Shown: piece after piece, positions 50,803 through 60,446 of the stretch
Layout of the letters: each line of letters begins with the position of its first letter
Position numbering within the stretch: the first letter of the stretch is position 1
DNA from: Candidatus Rokuibacteriota bacterium
GTDB taxonomy: Bacteria; Methylomirabilota; Methylomirabilia; Rokubacteriales; CSP1-6
NCBI GenBank assembly: GCA_016200085.1
Contig: JACQFL010000018.1
Span: forward strand, 112,006-176,005
Direction of reading: 5' to 3'
Length of the DNA stretch: 64,000 nt
Translations under genes and position numbers: made by a program
Notes under the pieces: model-generated
The model's database searches: none
Seen by the model: the letters and a program-made list of their open reading frames with translations, nothing else
What the model was told of the DNA's origin: nothing

Positions 50803-52353
50803 ATGCTCGAGACTTGGGCCAGGCTGATGAGGAGCAGAGGGTCCGATGAGGAGAGAGCGCTTCGCGGCGTCCGTGGGCGCGCGGAGCGCGAGGTCCGCGA
50901 GGCGCTTGCAGGCTACGACGCCTTCGTCCGAGATGCCCTCTCTATAGAGGAGGGACTCGTTCTCGGGACCGCGCGCTCCGCGACGAAGGAGGAGATTCCG
51001 CTCCGGCTCCCCTGGGATGCCGAGTACGCGCACTGGCTCGTCCAGGGCGGGACGGGGACGGGAAAGACGACGTGGGTGGCATCACTTCTCGCGCAGGAGC
51101 TCGAAGCCGGCCGCCCGTTCGGCGTCCTCGACTGCAAGGGCGATCTCTACGCGATGGCGCTCCGGATGGTGGGGAGATCGGCGCCCCGGGAGCGCGTTGT
51201 GATCGTGAACCCCTTCTCGGATGCGCTTGTCCCCTTGAACGTCTGCCGCCCGCTTCCCGGCTCTTCGCCCGAGGTCCAGGCCTACGAGGTCACGCTTGCG
51301 CTCTCGCGGCTCTTCGATCGGTCGCTCGGCCTCCACATGGAGAACATCCTCCGCCACCTTCTGCTCCTCCTCATGGAGTCGGACCTCACGCTGGTCGAAG
51401 CACCCCAGGTGCTTGAGGACGAGGTACTGCGAGGCGTACTGGCGCAGAAGTCGCGGAACGAGGCGGTCAAGCACTTCTTCCTCGGGACCTACGAGGCGAT
51501 TCCTCAGGTCTCAAAGGACGCACTGCTTTCGAGACTCGGCAGTCTGCTCCTTCCCGAGAACATGCGCCTCATGCTCGGCGCGGACGATCTCCTGGATCTC
51601 CGCGGTGTCCTCGACCGCGGGGACTACCTCTTCGTCTTCCTCGGCAAGGGGCCGGGCGTGCCGGAGGAGCAGGTGGAAGTTCTGGGTAGCCTCTTCCTCC
51701 AGCTCCTCTTTCAGGCGACCTACGCGCGTGGGAGCGGCGAACGCCGGGGCTACCTCATCGCTGCGGATGAGTTCTTCCACCTCCTTGAGGCCCCGGGGCT
51801 CGCGAAGAGGTTCGAGACGGCGCTCACGTCTGTGCGGAGCTTCGGACTCTCGCTCATGCTCATCCACCATAACTTCGCGCAGCTTCCAGTGGCGCTCCGG
51901 GAGATCGTGCTCGGCAACTGCGATCTCATGACGCTCTTCCGGACGAGCGGCCGGAACGCCGAGCACTTCGGCGACTTTCTGCCGGAGGTCGATCCGGAGA
52001 CCTTCTCCGATGCCTCAGCCGCGTTGAGGATGTCGCGGACGGAATCGCGGCGGCGGCAGCTTGAAGCGCTCCAGCGGCTCCCGGATCGCCACGCGTACTG
52101 GTACGACCGGCGAAAGCCCTACCGGGCCCTAAAGCTTCGCGTGCCGGATGTCGATTTCCCCGTGAGGGCCCGAGAGGAGGAGTCTATCGTCACAACCGCG
52201 ACACCTTCACGGACCGCGCTCCGCGCCCAGATCGAGGCGCGGAAGCGCAGACTTCACGACCTCATCCGGCCACCGGTCCGGATCACGAGGAGCGCCACGG
52301 ATGGCGCCGACGCCCGCCCTGCGGATAAGAACAAAAAGCCCACGCTCGGTTGA
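50803..52353 (+). CDS. Coupling-type DNA translocase ATPase (TraD/VirD4-like)
   Basis: A 516-residue protein with Walker A at 82-90 (GGTGTGKTT), then FGVLDCKGDLYAMALRMVG. Walker B is in GYLIAADEFFHLLEAPG and is followed by LSLMLIHHNFAQLPVALREI. This pattern (C-K-G-D, A-D-E-F, H-H-N) is that of TraG/TraD-type coupling ATPases. No membrane helices are seen; the neighbouring membrane proteins may supply anchoring. It differs from the ATPase at 37849, so the element has two. Confidence 0.8.
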   Translation: MLETWARLMRSRGSDEERALRGVRGRAEREVREALAGYDAFVRDALSIEEGLVLGTARSATKEEIPLRLPWDAEYAHWLVQGGTGTGKTTWVASLLAQELEAGRPFGVLDCKGDLYAMALRMVGRSAPRERVVIVNPFSDALVPLNVCRPLPGSSPEVQAYEVTLALSRLFDRSLGLHMENILRHLLLLLMESDLTLVEAPQVLEDEVLRGVLAQKSRNEAVKHFFLGTYEAIPQVSKDALLSRLGSLLLPENMRLMLGADDLLDLRGVLDRGDYLFVFLGKGPGVPEEQVEVLGSLFLQLLFQATYARGSGERRGYLIAADEFFHLLEAPGLAKRFETALTSVRSFGLSLMLIHHNFAQLPVALREIVLGNCDLMTLFRTSGRNAEHFGDFLPEVDPETFSDASAALRMSRTESRRRQLEALQRLPDRHAYWYDRRKPYRALKLRVPDVDFPVRAREEESIVTTATPSRTALRAQIEARKRRLHDLIRPPVRITRSATDGADARPADKNKKPTLG

Positions 52354-52358
52354 CCGCG

Positions 52359-52658
52359 ATGCGGGCCTTACACCTCTCGCTCGCGATCGGGAAGGCGCTC
52401 GTCTGGCTCTTCTCGCTCCCGATCATCTTCGCGGTGAACGCGGTCAAGCTTTGGGCTGTGCACCCGATGATGGGCGACGCGGTCCCGTGCCGTACCTGCG
52501 GCACCGAGATCGCGCTCCTCGGCCTCTGGCAGTGCCCCTGCGGCTACAACTTCTACGGCTGGTACTTCTCGCGGTGCGAAGTCTGCGGGGAGATCCCGCC
52601 CTTCATCGACTGTCCCCAGTGCGGAGCCTCCACGATGAATCCGCTGCTCTTCGGGTAA
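52359..52658 (+). CDS. Membrane-associated zinc-ribbon protein
   Basis: A 99-residue protein with one N-terminal hydrophobic helix (VWLFSLPIIFAVNAVKLWAV) and three cysteine pairs (CRTCG, CPCG, CEVCG ... CPQCG), i.e. one or two zinc ribbons. A TTG at 52350 overlaps the previous stop and is an alternative start. Family not recognised. Confidence 0.6.
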   Translation: MRALHLSLAIGKALVWLFSLPIIFAVNAVKLWAVHPMMGDAVPCRTCGTEIALLGLWQCPCGYNFYGWYFSRCEVCGEIPPFIDCPQCGASTMNPLLFG

Positions 52659-52662
52659 GGCG

Positions 52663-53502
52663 ATGGGACTGCTACGGCAGTCGCGCGCGATCCGCCGCCA
52701 GAGGCCGCGGCCGGTACGAGTCCAGGACCGCGATCGCTGGCTTCTCGAGGCGCTCGGGAAGATGCGATTCCTGATCACGGCGCAACTCGCACAGCTCTTC
52801 TTCGGAGGTTCACGGTGGGCGACCAACAAGCGCCTCCGGAAGCTTCTCGACCGCGGCCTTGTCCGGGTGTGGGTCCGGGATCTTGCCCGGGAGAATGTCT
52901 ACAGCCTCGACCGATCCGGCCTCCGACTCCTTACGGCGGGCAGCGAGGACGCCGCCTGGTCGTTGCCGCGAGGCCTCGACGGAAACCTCGACCATCTTCT
53001 CGCGATCAACGATGTGCGGATCTCCCTCGCCCTCGGCCTTGACGGTGAGGGCGGGGAGCTCCGCTCGTGGCGCTCGGACTGGGAACTCCGGGCGCACGTC
53101 CGGGCCAAGGTGGTTCCGGACGCTTTGTTCATCGTCCAGTGGGATGACGCCGAGCAGGCCTTCGCGCTCGAGGTCGACAACGCGACGCGTTCGCCACGGA
53201 GGTTCCTCGCAAAGATCCTCCGGTACAAGACCCTGTCCGTGCGGCGCGTTCCGCTCCACGGCGTGACCGACTTCCTCACGCTCGTCGTCGGCCGCGATGA
53301 CCGGTGGATCGAGCGGTATAGGGACGCCGCGAGCCACACCCGTCTGGGCTTTCGGATCTTGTTTGCGGCGCTCCCCGACGTCGGCCGCGAGGGCGCCTGC
53401 AAGTCGATTTGGAAGTCGGCCGACGGGGAGAACCGCTATTCACTCCACGACCTCGCTCGCTCCTTCGGCACGAGGAGCGGCGTTCTTGAGCAAGGGGATT
53501 GA
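52663..53502 (+). CDS. Replication-relaxation family protein
   Basis: A 279-residue protein. It has a winged-helix N-terminus (RDRWLLEALGKMRFLITAQL, ATNKRLRKLLDRGLVRVWV, YSLDRSGLRLL) and a C-terminal nuclease-like core (VVPDALFIVQ, FALEVDNATRSPRRFLAKIL). Such proteins are common on plasmids and integrative elements and are annotated replication-relaxation/mobilisation family; the biochemical role is unclear. A C-terminal fragment of a paralogue lies at 54622. Confidence 0.75.
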   Translation: MGLLRQSRAIRRQRPRPVRVQDRDRWLLEALGKMRFLITAQLAQLFFGGSRWATNKRLRKLLDRGLVRVWVRDLARENVYSLDRSGLRLLTAGSEDAAWSLPRGLDGNLDHLLAINDVRISLALGLDGEGGELRSWRSDWELRAHVRAKVVPDALFIVQWDDAEQAFALEVDNATRSPRRFLAKILRYKTLSVRRVPLHGVTDFLTLVVGRDDRWIERYRDAASHTRLGFRILFAALPDVGREGACKSIWKSADGENRYSLHDLARSFGTRSGVLEQGD

Positions 53503-54544
53503 GTCATTCGTGAACCGGATCATCCGCGGCGACTCGATAGAAGTCTTGAAGACGATGCCCGACGAGAGTGTCGACTGTGTCGTGACGTCACCGCCCTACT
53601 GGGCGCTGCGCGACTACGGCATGGAAGGACAGCTTGGTCTTGAGCGGACCGTGGAGGAGTACATCAGGCGCCTCTGCGCGGTCTTCGATGAGGTGCAGCG
53701 GATCCTCAAGACGAAAGGAACGTGCTGGGTGAATCTGGGAGACACGTACGGGAGCGGGAGCGGCAACGGCGTCCGCATGGGGAAGCAGGCGACCAATCGC
53801 GGCACGCAGAACTTCAGGCGCTGGGCGGAGGAGGGGAAGCCCGCCGTCAAGGGCTCCGAGAAATGCCTCCTCCAGATCCCGGCGCGTTTCGCGCTCGAGA
53901 TGTGTCAGCGCGGTTGGATCTTGCGCAACCAGATCATCTGGCACAAGCCGAACTGCATGCCCTCTTCAGTGAAGGACCGGTTCACCGTGGATTTTGAACA
54001 CATCTTCTTCTTCGTGAAATCTCGCAGGTATTGGTTCGAGACACAGCACGAGCCGTCGCGCACCGCGGGCAGCCGCCATGTCGCGAGGCATGGGGATAAA
54101 GGCAGCATGCTCAAGCGCACTGTGAATCCGACCTATTTCGATCGGAGCTACGAGACAGGGTCTACGAGACACAAGCGATGCGTATGGATGATTCCTCCAG
54201 GCAAGTTCCGCGGAGCCCACTTCGCGGTCTTCCCGCCACGCTTGATCGAGACTCCGGTGAGGGCGGGATGCCCCGACTCTGTCTGCCGGCGATGCGGCCG
54301 GCCCGCGGGACCAGAGCAGGCCTGAGCCATGGCCCGGCGAAAGAAGGGGCTCAAGTATCCCACCTGCGGCTGCAACGCCGGATTCGAGGGCGGGATTGTG
54401 CTCGACCCATTCATGGGGAGCGGCACGACGGCGCTCGTCGCGCGCGAACTGGGGAGGCGGTACATCGGGATTGAGCTGAACCCAGCCTACTGCCGGATTG
54501 CAGAGACGAGACTTTCCGGGTCGAGCCGCCCAAGATTGCGCTGA
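53486..54544 (+). pseudogene. Beta-class DNA methyltransferase split by an in-frame TGA
   Basis: The first part (53486-54325) has motif IV TSPPYW (34-39) and YIRRLCAVFDEVQRILKTKG. It ends at TGA 54323-54325. The same frame continues three bases later at ATG 54329 and encodes the SAM-binding motif GIVLDPFMGSGTTALVARE to the stop at 54544. The motif IV-then-I order is that of N6-adenine/N4-cytosine methyltransferases; the TSPPY motif favours N4-cytosine. Either the enzyme is inactivated by nonsense mutation, or the two halves are made by coupled restart. The start is TTG 53486 (AGGAG upstream) or GTG 53510. Confidence 0.8.
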
Positions 54545-54621
54545 CGGTGAGCGCCAAGACAACCCTTATGGGAGTAGCGCGATGCGTTGCGGCAAGTCAC
54601 CCGCGAATGCCCGTCTCGGGC

Positions 54622-54786
54622 TTCTGTGTGATCTCGGCGCTCCCTCTCGTCGGTCGGGAGGGAGCGCTCGGCCTCATTTGGCAGGCGGCCGACGGGGAGA
54701 ATCGCTATTCCTTACGGGACCTCGCGTCCCTTCCTTACAGCAAGGAAGGGACGGCAGCAGAAACGAAAGGAATCATCGAATGTTAG
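54622..54786 (+). pseudogene. C-terminal fragment of a replication-relaxation paralogue
   Basis: The stretch VGREGALGLIWQAADGENRY, SLRDLAS matches the end of the intact protein at 52663 (VGREGACKSIWKSADGENRY, SLHDLAR). No upstream part is present. It sits between two methyltransferase genes, as if a replication-relaxation/methyltransferase unit had been duplicated in tandem and then mostly deleted. The frame opens at ATG 54547, but the gene is not intact. Confidence 0.7.
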
Positions 54787-54942
54787 GCCACGCGCCGAGC
54801 GCGGCTATTCCACTCTCAAGTGCCGCATCCTTATTGCGCCCAAGAGCGTGCGTCCGACGCACGTCGCGGACGTCACCCGCCGGTACATCCTGCCGGCCGT
54901 GCTCGAGTACCTCAGTGACGAACAGAAGCCGGAGTCGTCTCG
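54787..54942. other. Short coding-like remnant before the second methyltransferase
   Basis: One frame reads RGYSTLKCRILIAPKSVRPT followed by YILPAVLEYLSDEQKPESSR and a stop at the start of the methyltransferase gene. It has no credible start codon or ribosome site and is probably the tail of a lost gene. Confidence 0.35.
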
Positions 54943-55788
54943 ATGACCACGAGGCCGACTCTGTCGAGCCGGGGCAAAGGGAACGCACAGATTGGAGATT
55001 GGGTCGGGAAAGTCTGGCGCGGAGACGCACGCGAGCTCCTCAGGGAGTTACCGGTCGAGTCCGTCGATCTGGTCATCACCGACCCGCCCTATTTCATCTC
55101 GAGAAACACCGTCATCCACCGCGCGATGAGGCCGATGAAATACCGTGCGGCGCGATCCATCACTCTTGATTTCGGCACATGGGACCACTTCGTGAGCGAA
55201 GCGGACTACTGGCGCTTCACGAGGGACTGGCTCACGGCGGTAGCTCGCGTGATAAGGCCCGGAGGGCATCTGGTGACTTTCTTCGACCAGAACCGTGTCT
55301 CGTACCTGATTGCGCTTGCGAAGCGCGAGGGCCTCGCGTGCCGGCAGCACCTCTACTGGGTGAAGTCCAATCCCGCGCCGCGGGCGCGCAAGGTCGATTT
55401 CATGATTGCGCTCGAGCATGCCATCTGGTTCACGAAGGAGCCGCGCTCTGGCGCAACCTTCAACTATCAGCTCGGACAGCAGAAGAACTACGTTCTCGCG
55501 GCCGTGCCGCACCATCCGCGGCTGCATCCTACCCAGAAGCCGGAGGCGGTGCTCCGGGTCTGGATCGCGTATCTGAGCGGTGAGGGCGATGTCGTCCTTG
55601 ATCCCTTTGCCGGCTCAGGGAGCACACTCTGCGCGGCCCGCGACCTCTCAAGGCAGTGGGTTGCGTGTGAGCGCGAGGCCGAGTACGTCGCGGTCGCGCG
55701 GACACGCCTGGCCCAGAGGCCATGCGCAAAGCCCACGGATCGCGCATTGCGTTCGACACCATCGACACACGGGAGGAACAGCCGGTGA
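54943..55788 (+). CDS. Beta-class DNA adenine-type methyltransferase
   Basis: A 281-residue protein with GDARELLRELPVESVDLVIT, motif IV DPPYF (47-51), the partner segments FFDQNRVSYLIALAKREG and HPTQKPEAVLRVWI, and motif I DVVLDPFAGSGSTLCAARDL. The D-P-P-Y motif favours N6-adenine methylation. No cognate restriction enzyme is adjacent, so it looks like an orphan methyltransferase that may protect the element or help it evade restriction. It overlaps the integrase start by four bases. Confidence 0.88.
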   Translation: MTTRPTLSSRGKGNAQIGDWVGKVWRGDARELLRELPVESVDLVITDPPYFISRNTVIHRAMRPMKYRAARSITLDFGTWDHFVSEADYWRFTRDWLTAVARVIRPGGHLVTFFDQNRVSYLIALAKREGLACRQHLYWVKSNPAPRARKVDFMIALEHAIWFTKEPRSGATFNYQLGQQKNYVLAAVPHHPRLHPTQKPEAVLRVWIAYLSGEGDVVLDPFAGSGSTLCAARDLSRQWVACEREAEYVAVARTRLAQRPCAKPTDRALRSTPSTHGRNSR

Positions 55789-57923
55789 GAACCGACACTC
55801 GCAGTCGCGTCGATACCTCGAAACTCGCGGTCGTCTACCTCCGGCAGAGCACCCCGGGCCAGCTCCGGGACAACGTGGTTGCCACCGAGGAGCAGTACCG
55901 CCTCAGGGAGATCCCGGCGTCCTTTGGGTTCCCGGAGGAGCGGATCCTCGTGGTCGACGAGGACCTCGGCGTGAGCGGCCAGACGATCGCCGGCCGGAAG
56001 GGGATGCTCCGGGTCTTGGAGCTCCTTGAGCAGGGGTCGGTCTCCTGCGTGGTCGTCCGGGACATCGGCCGCCTCACGAGAGACGAGTTCAACGCGGACA
56101 TCGGGCTCATCGCCCGGCAGTGCTACCAGTCGGGAGCCCTGATCGTGACCCCCGACAAGGTCTACGACCCGGCCGATCCCTCGGACCAGCTCATGCTCGG
56201 CCTCCAGGGGCTCCTCGCCGGCTGGGACCGGGCGAACATCGTCCGCCGCATGGAGCACCACCGCCGGGCGAAGCAGGCTCGGGGCGTGAACATCAACGGC
56301 GCCGTACCGCCAGGCTACGAGAAGATCGCGGGCGTTCCCAAGAATTCGCCGGAGCACGGGAAGCTCCGGATTACTTCCGACAAAGAGGTCAGTGATCGGA
56401 TCGCGCTGATCCTCCGGAAGGGGCTTGAGTTGGGCGGCATCCTCGCCGTGGTCCGGTTCCTGCGCGCCCACGACCTCAAGGTTCCCCAGATCCGGGGCGA
56501 AGAAGATCGCGTCGTGACCGGTGCCGACAAGGTGACCCGCATCGTGGGCACGGGCCGGCGGATCGTCCACTGGGCCGAGGCCAACAGGGACCGGGTGACG
56601 AGAATTCTCAAAAACCCCACCTACTCCGGCGCGATCGTGAACGGCCGGCGCGCGCGGGTGCTCGACAAGGCGAGCGGGAAGAAGAGGTGGGTCACGCGCC
56701 GCGCCTACGAGCACTGCCTCGTGATGCGCGACGCCCATCCCGCTTACATCACGTGGGAGGAGCACCTCGATCTCCTCCGCATGATCGCGCGGAACAACCA
56801 CGCGAAGACTTACGGGCAGGGCCAAGCGCTCCTCTCGGGGCTCGGCCTCCTCCGCTGCGGCGTCTGCGGCGCCCCCATGGTGGTCCAGTACAACAACCCG
56901 GAGCGCCGCTCGCGGGGCCGGGTCTACCAGAACACGCCCTACGTCTACATGTGTACTCGCCGGACGCCGGAAGGAGGCCAGGCTGCCTGCCAGAGCCCCG
57001 CGGGACCCTACCTCGACCGGGCCGCTATGGATCTCGTCCTCTTCGCCCTGGGCGAACTGGACCTCGAAGGCCTCGAGGCGGCGCTTGCCGACCGAAAGCG
57101 GAGCGCAGAGGAGACGCAGCGCTTCAAGCGGGAACAGGTCGAGGCCCTGACGCGCCGCGCAAAGATCCTCGAAGACGCGATCGCCGACGCGGAGAAGCCG
57201 GAGGCCAGGGCCCGTCTCGTCGCCCGCTTTGAAGAGACCCTCACGGCTCTCGAAGCGGCCCAGGCGGCCCCTGGGAAGCCTGAGGAGCCGGATGCTCCGC
57301 CCCTTCTCTCGGAGGCCGTCCTGCGGCGCCTGGAAGTCTTTCGCGACCCCGAATCAGCATGGGAGCGGTTCTCACAGCGGACCCGGAAGGAGGTCCTCCG
57401 GGCCCTGGCCAAAGGCGTCACAATCTACCCCGATCTCGACGGCTACGTCCTGGTCTTCGACTGGCATTCCGGTGAGCGGGCGGCGGCGAAGGTGAGGACG
57501 GTTCGCCGGAAGAAGGTCTACACGGTGCCTGAGGAGGTACAGGCCCTCTTCGCCGGCGAGTTGGACGGCGTGATGGGCAGCATGGCGGCTCGGCCATCAA
57601 CGACACCCGATGCTACGGAGCGCGAGGCCGGAGCCGTTGTGCTCCGTAGGGTGGCAACTCGTCGAGGAAGAGCACGCCGCGATGGGCCAGTGTCGCCTCG
57701 CCGGGCCGCGGCACGCTGCCCCCGCCGACGAGCCCCGGCACGGAGATGGTGTGGTGCGGCGCCCGGAAGGGGCGGGTGGTCACGAGCCCCGCGCGCGGAG
57801 TCAGGAGCCCCGCCACGCTCCAGATCGTCGAGACCTCGAGCGATTCCTCTTCGCCGAGCGGAGGCAGGATGGCGGGCAGGCACCGCGCGAGCATGGTCTT
57901 GCCGCCGCCGGGGGGGCCGATGA
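55785..57923 (+). CDS. Large serine recombinase, probable integrase of the island
   Basis: The product runs from GTG 55785 (GGAGG upstream). It has a catalytic domain (LAVVYLRQSTPGQLRDNVVA, Ser22; VVVRDIGRLTRDEFNAD), a recombinase domain (PPGYEKIAGV, NPTYSGAIVNGRRAR), a zinc ribbon (LLRCGVCGAPMVV, YMCTRRTPEGGQAAC), a coiled coil and a C-terminal domain. The element/chromosome junction at about 57.65 kb lies inside this frame. The last ~85-90 residues are therefore read from antisense comM DNA and are not part of the original protein. The natural end in the free element would be elsewhere. Confidence 0.88.
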   Translation: MRTDTRSRVDTSKLAVVYLRQSTPGQLRDNVVATEEQYRLREIPASFGFPEERILVVDEDLGVSGQTIAGRKGMLRVLELLEQGSVSCVVVRDIGRLTRDEFNADIGLIARQCYQSGALIVTPDKVYDPADPSDQLMLGLQGLLAGWDRANIVRRMEHHRRAKQARGVNINGAVPPGYEKIAGVPKNSPEHGKLRITSDKEVSDRIALILRKGLELGGILAVVRFLRAHDLKVPQIRGEEDRVVTGADKVTRIVGTGRRIVHWAEANRDRVTRILKNPTYSGAIVNGRRARVLDKASGKKRWVTRRAYEHCLVMRDAHPAYITWEEHLDLLRMIARNNHAKTYGQGQALLSGLGLLRCGVCGAPMVVQYNNPERRSRGRVYQNTPYVYMCTRRTPEGGQAACQSPAGPYLDRAAMDLVLFALGELDLEGLEAALADRKRSAEETQRFKREQVEALTRRAKILEDAIADAEKPEARARLVARFEETLTALEAAQAAPGKPEEPDAPPLLSEAVLRRLEVFRDPESAWERFSQRTRKEVLRALAKGVTIYPDLDGYVLVFDWHSGERAAAKVRTVRRKKVYTVPEEVQALFAGELDGVMGSMAARPSTTPDATEREAGAVVLRRVATRRGRARRDGPVSPRRAAARCPRRRAPARRWCGAAPGRGGWSRAPRAESGAPPRSRSSRPRAIPLRRAEAGWRAGTARAWSCRRRGGR

Positions 57924-58575
57924 GCAGCACGTTGTGCGCGCCCGCCGCGGCGATCTCCAGGGCGCGCTTGGCGTGCTGCTGGCCCCGCACGTCGCTGAAG
58001 TCGAGCTCGTCGGCGGGCGGGGCGGCCTCCGCGGTGGGCTCGTCGTCGGGCGCGGGATCCGGCGCGGTGCCGTTCAGGAGGCTCACCGCGTCCCGCAAGG
58101 TCGGCGCCGCCAGCACGCGCACGCCGGTGACCGCCGCCACCTCGGCGCGGTTGCCGACGGGCACCAGCAGCCGGGGCACCCCGCACCGCCGGCACGTGAG
58201 GCCGACGGCGAGCGCGCCGCGCACCGGCTGGATCTGGCCGTCGAGGGCCAGCTCGCCCACCACCACGTAGGGCTCGCCCGCGGCGGCGGCGAGGGCGCCG
58301 GTGGCGGCGAGGATGCCGAGCGCGATGGGCAGGTCGAACGCCGCGCCCTCCTTGCGGATGTCGGCGGGCGCGAGGTTGACGGTGATGCGGTCCGGCGGGA
58401 ACGCGAAGCCCGCGTTGCGGATCGCCGTGCGCACGCGCTCGCGGCTCTCGCGCACCGCGGAGTCGGGAAGCCCGACGGTGGTGAAGGCGGGCAGGCCGCT
58501 CGTGACGTCCACCTCGACGCGGACCAGGACCGCCTCGATGCCGATGAGCGCGGCGGACAGGATGCGGGCCAGCAC
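57613..58575 (-). pseudogene. comM: comM/yifB (Mg-chelatase-like ATPase), truncated by the island
   Basis: The N-terminal ~306 residues of a YifB/ComM-type protein (normally ~500). The start is GTG 58575 (VLARILSAALIGIEAVLVRV), then the Lon-protease-like S5 domain (VTSGLPAFTTVGLPDSAVRE) and the ATPase Walker A (LLIGPPGGGKTMLARCLP). The frame is broken within Walker B (GVLFLDELP) by the integrated element, and a short foreign tail follows to the stop at 57613. ComM is a branch-migration helicase in natural transformation, so the insertion should impair that process. Confidence 0.9.
57640..57670. other. Probable attR: element/comM junction
   Basis: On the minus strand, comM reads G-V-L-F-L-D-E-L-P and then departs from the family (expected P-E-F, here P-P-Y-G-A-Q) at about 57650-57660. 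GC content rises sharply to the right. The exact crossover dinucleotide cannot be fixed without the left junction, which lies outside the window. Confidence 0.7.
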
Positions 58576-58639
58576 GCCGCGATTCTTCGGGCCGGCCGCG
58601 GAGCCGTCAATGCGCTCCTTGTGATACAGTCCTGGCGCC

Positions 58640-60073
<1,434 letters not shown>

Positions 60074-60293
60074 TGCACCGTTTCCGTTCAGGTGCACCGG
60101 TTCAGGGCAGGGCGTGGCGGACGCCCGCCCGGACCGCCTCCGCTAACTGCCCGACAAATCGTCGGTCCGCTCCTGTCCCCCCGCCGGCCGGACATGGCCG
60201 ACGTCTTGCACTACCCTCTCCCCGTCTGACCGGGGAGGTCCTCATGGTGGGGATCTCCGATCATCGGACCTCAACGATACGGGGGAGAGTGCC

Positions 60294-60431
60294 ATGGCCA
60301 AGCTCATCGCGGTCGTTATCGGCATCGCGTCGCTGCTGCTGGCAGCGCCCATCATCGAGACGGGAACCTCGGGCTCGACGAACATCTTCGTGGCGATCGG
60401 CAACGCCGAGGGTGGTGGCGGCGGCGACTGA
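60294..60431 (+). CDS. 45-residue peptide with hydrophobic N-terminus and Gly-rich tail
   Basis: A small frame with GGGGGAGAG before its ATG. The protein starts MAKLIAVVIGIASLLLAAPI (signal- or membrane-type segment) and ends in a five-glycine run before the last Asp. It lies between the response-regulator gene and the ABC-binding-protein gene. It could be a small membrane or exported peptide; no homologue is recalled. Confidence 0.5.
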   Translation: MAKLIAVVIGIASLLLAAPIIETGTSGSTNIFVAIGNAEGGGGGD

Positions 60432-60446
60432 TCTCCGCGCCCCCGG

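Noticed and set aside
41392-54325. UGA recoding (as in some CPR lineages) to explain two in-frame TGA codons
   Set aside because: Many intact genes in the island end at TGA at the expected place (e.g. the genes ending at 3320 and 53502), and the two interrupted genes are better explained as mutations or restarts.
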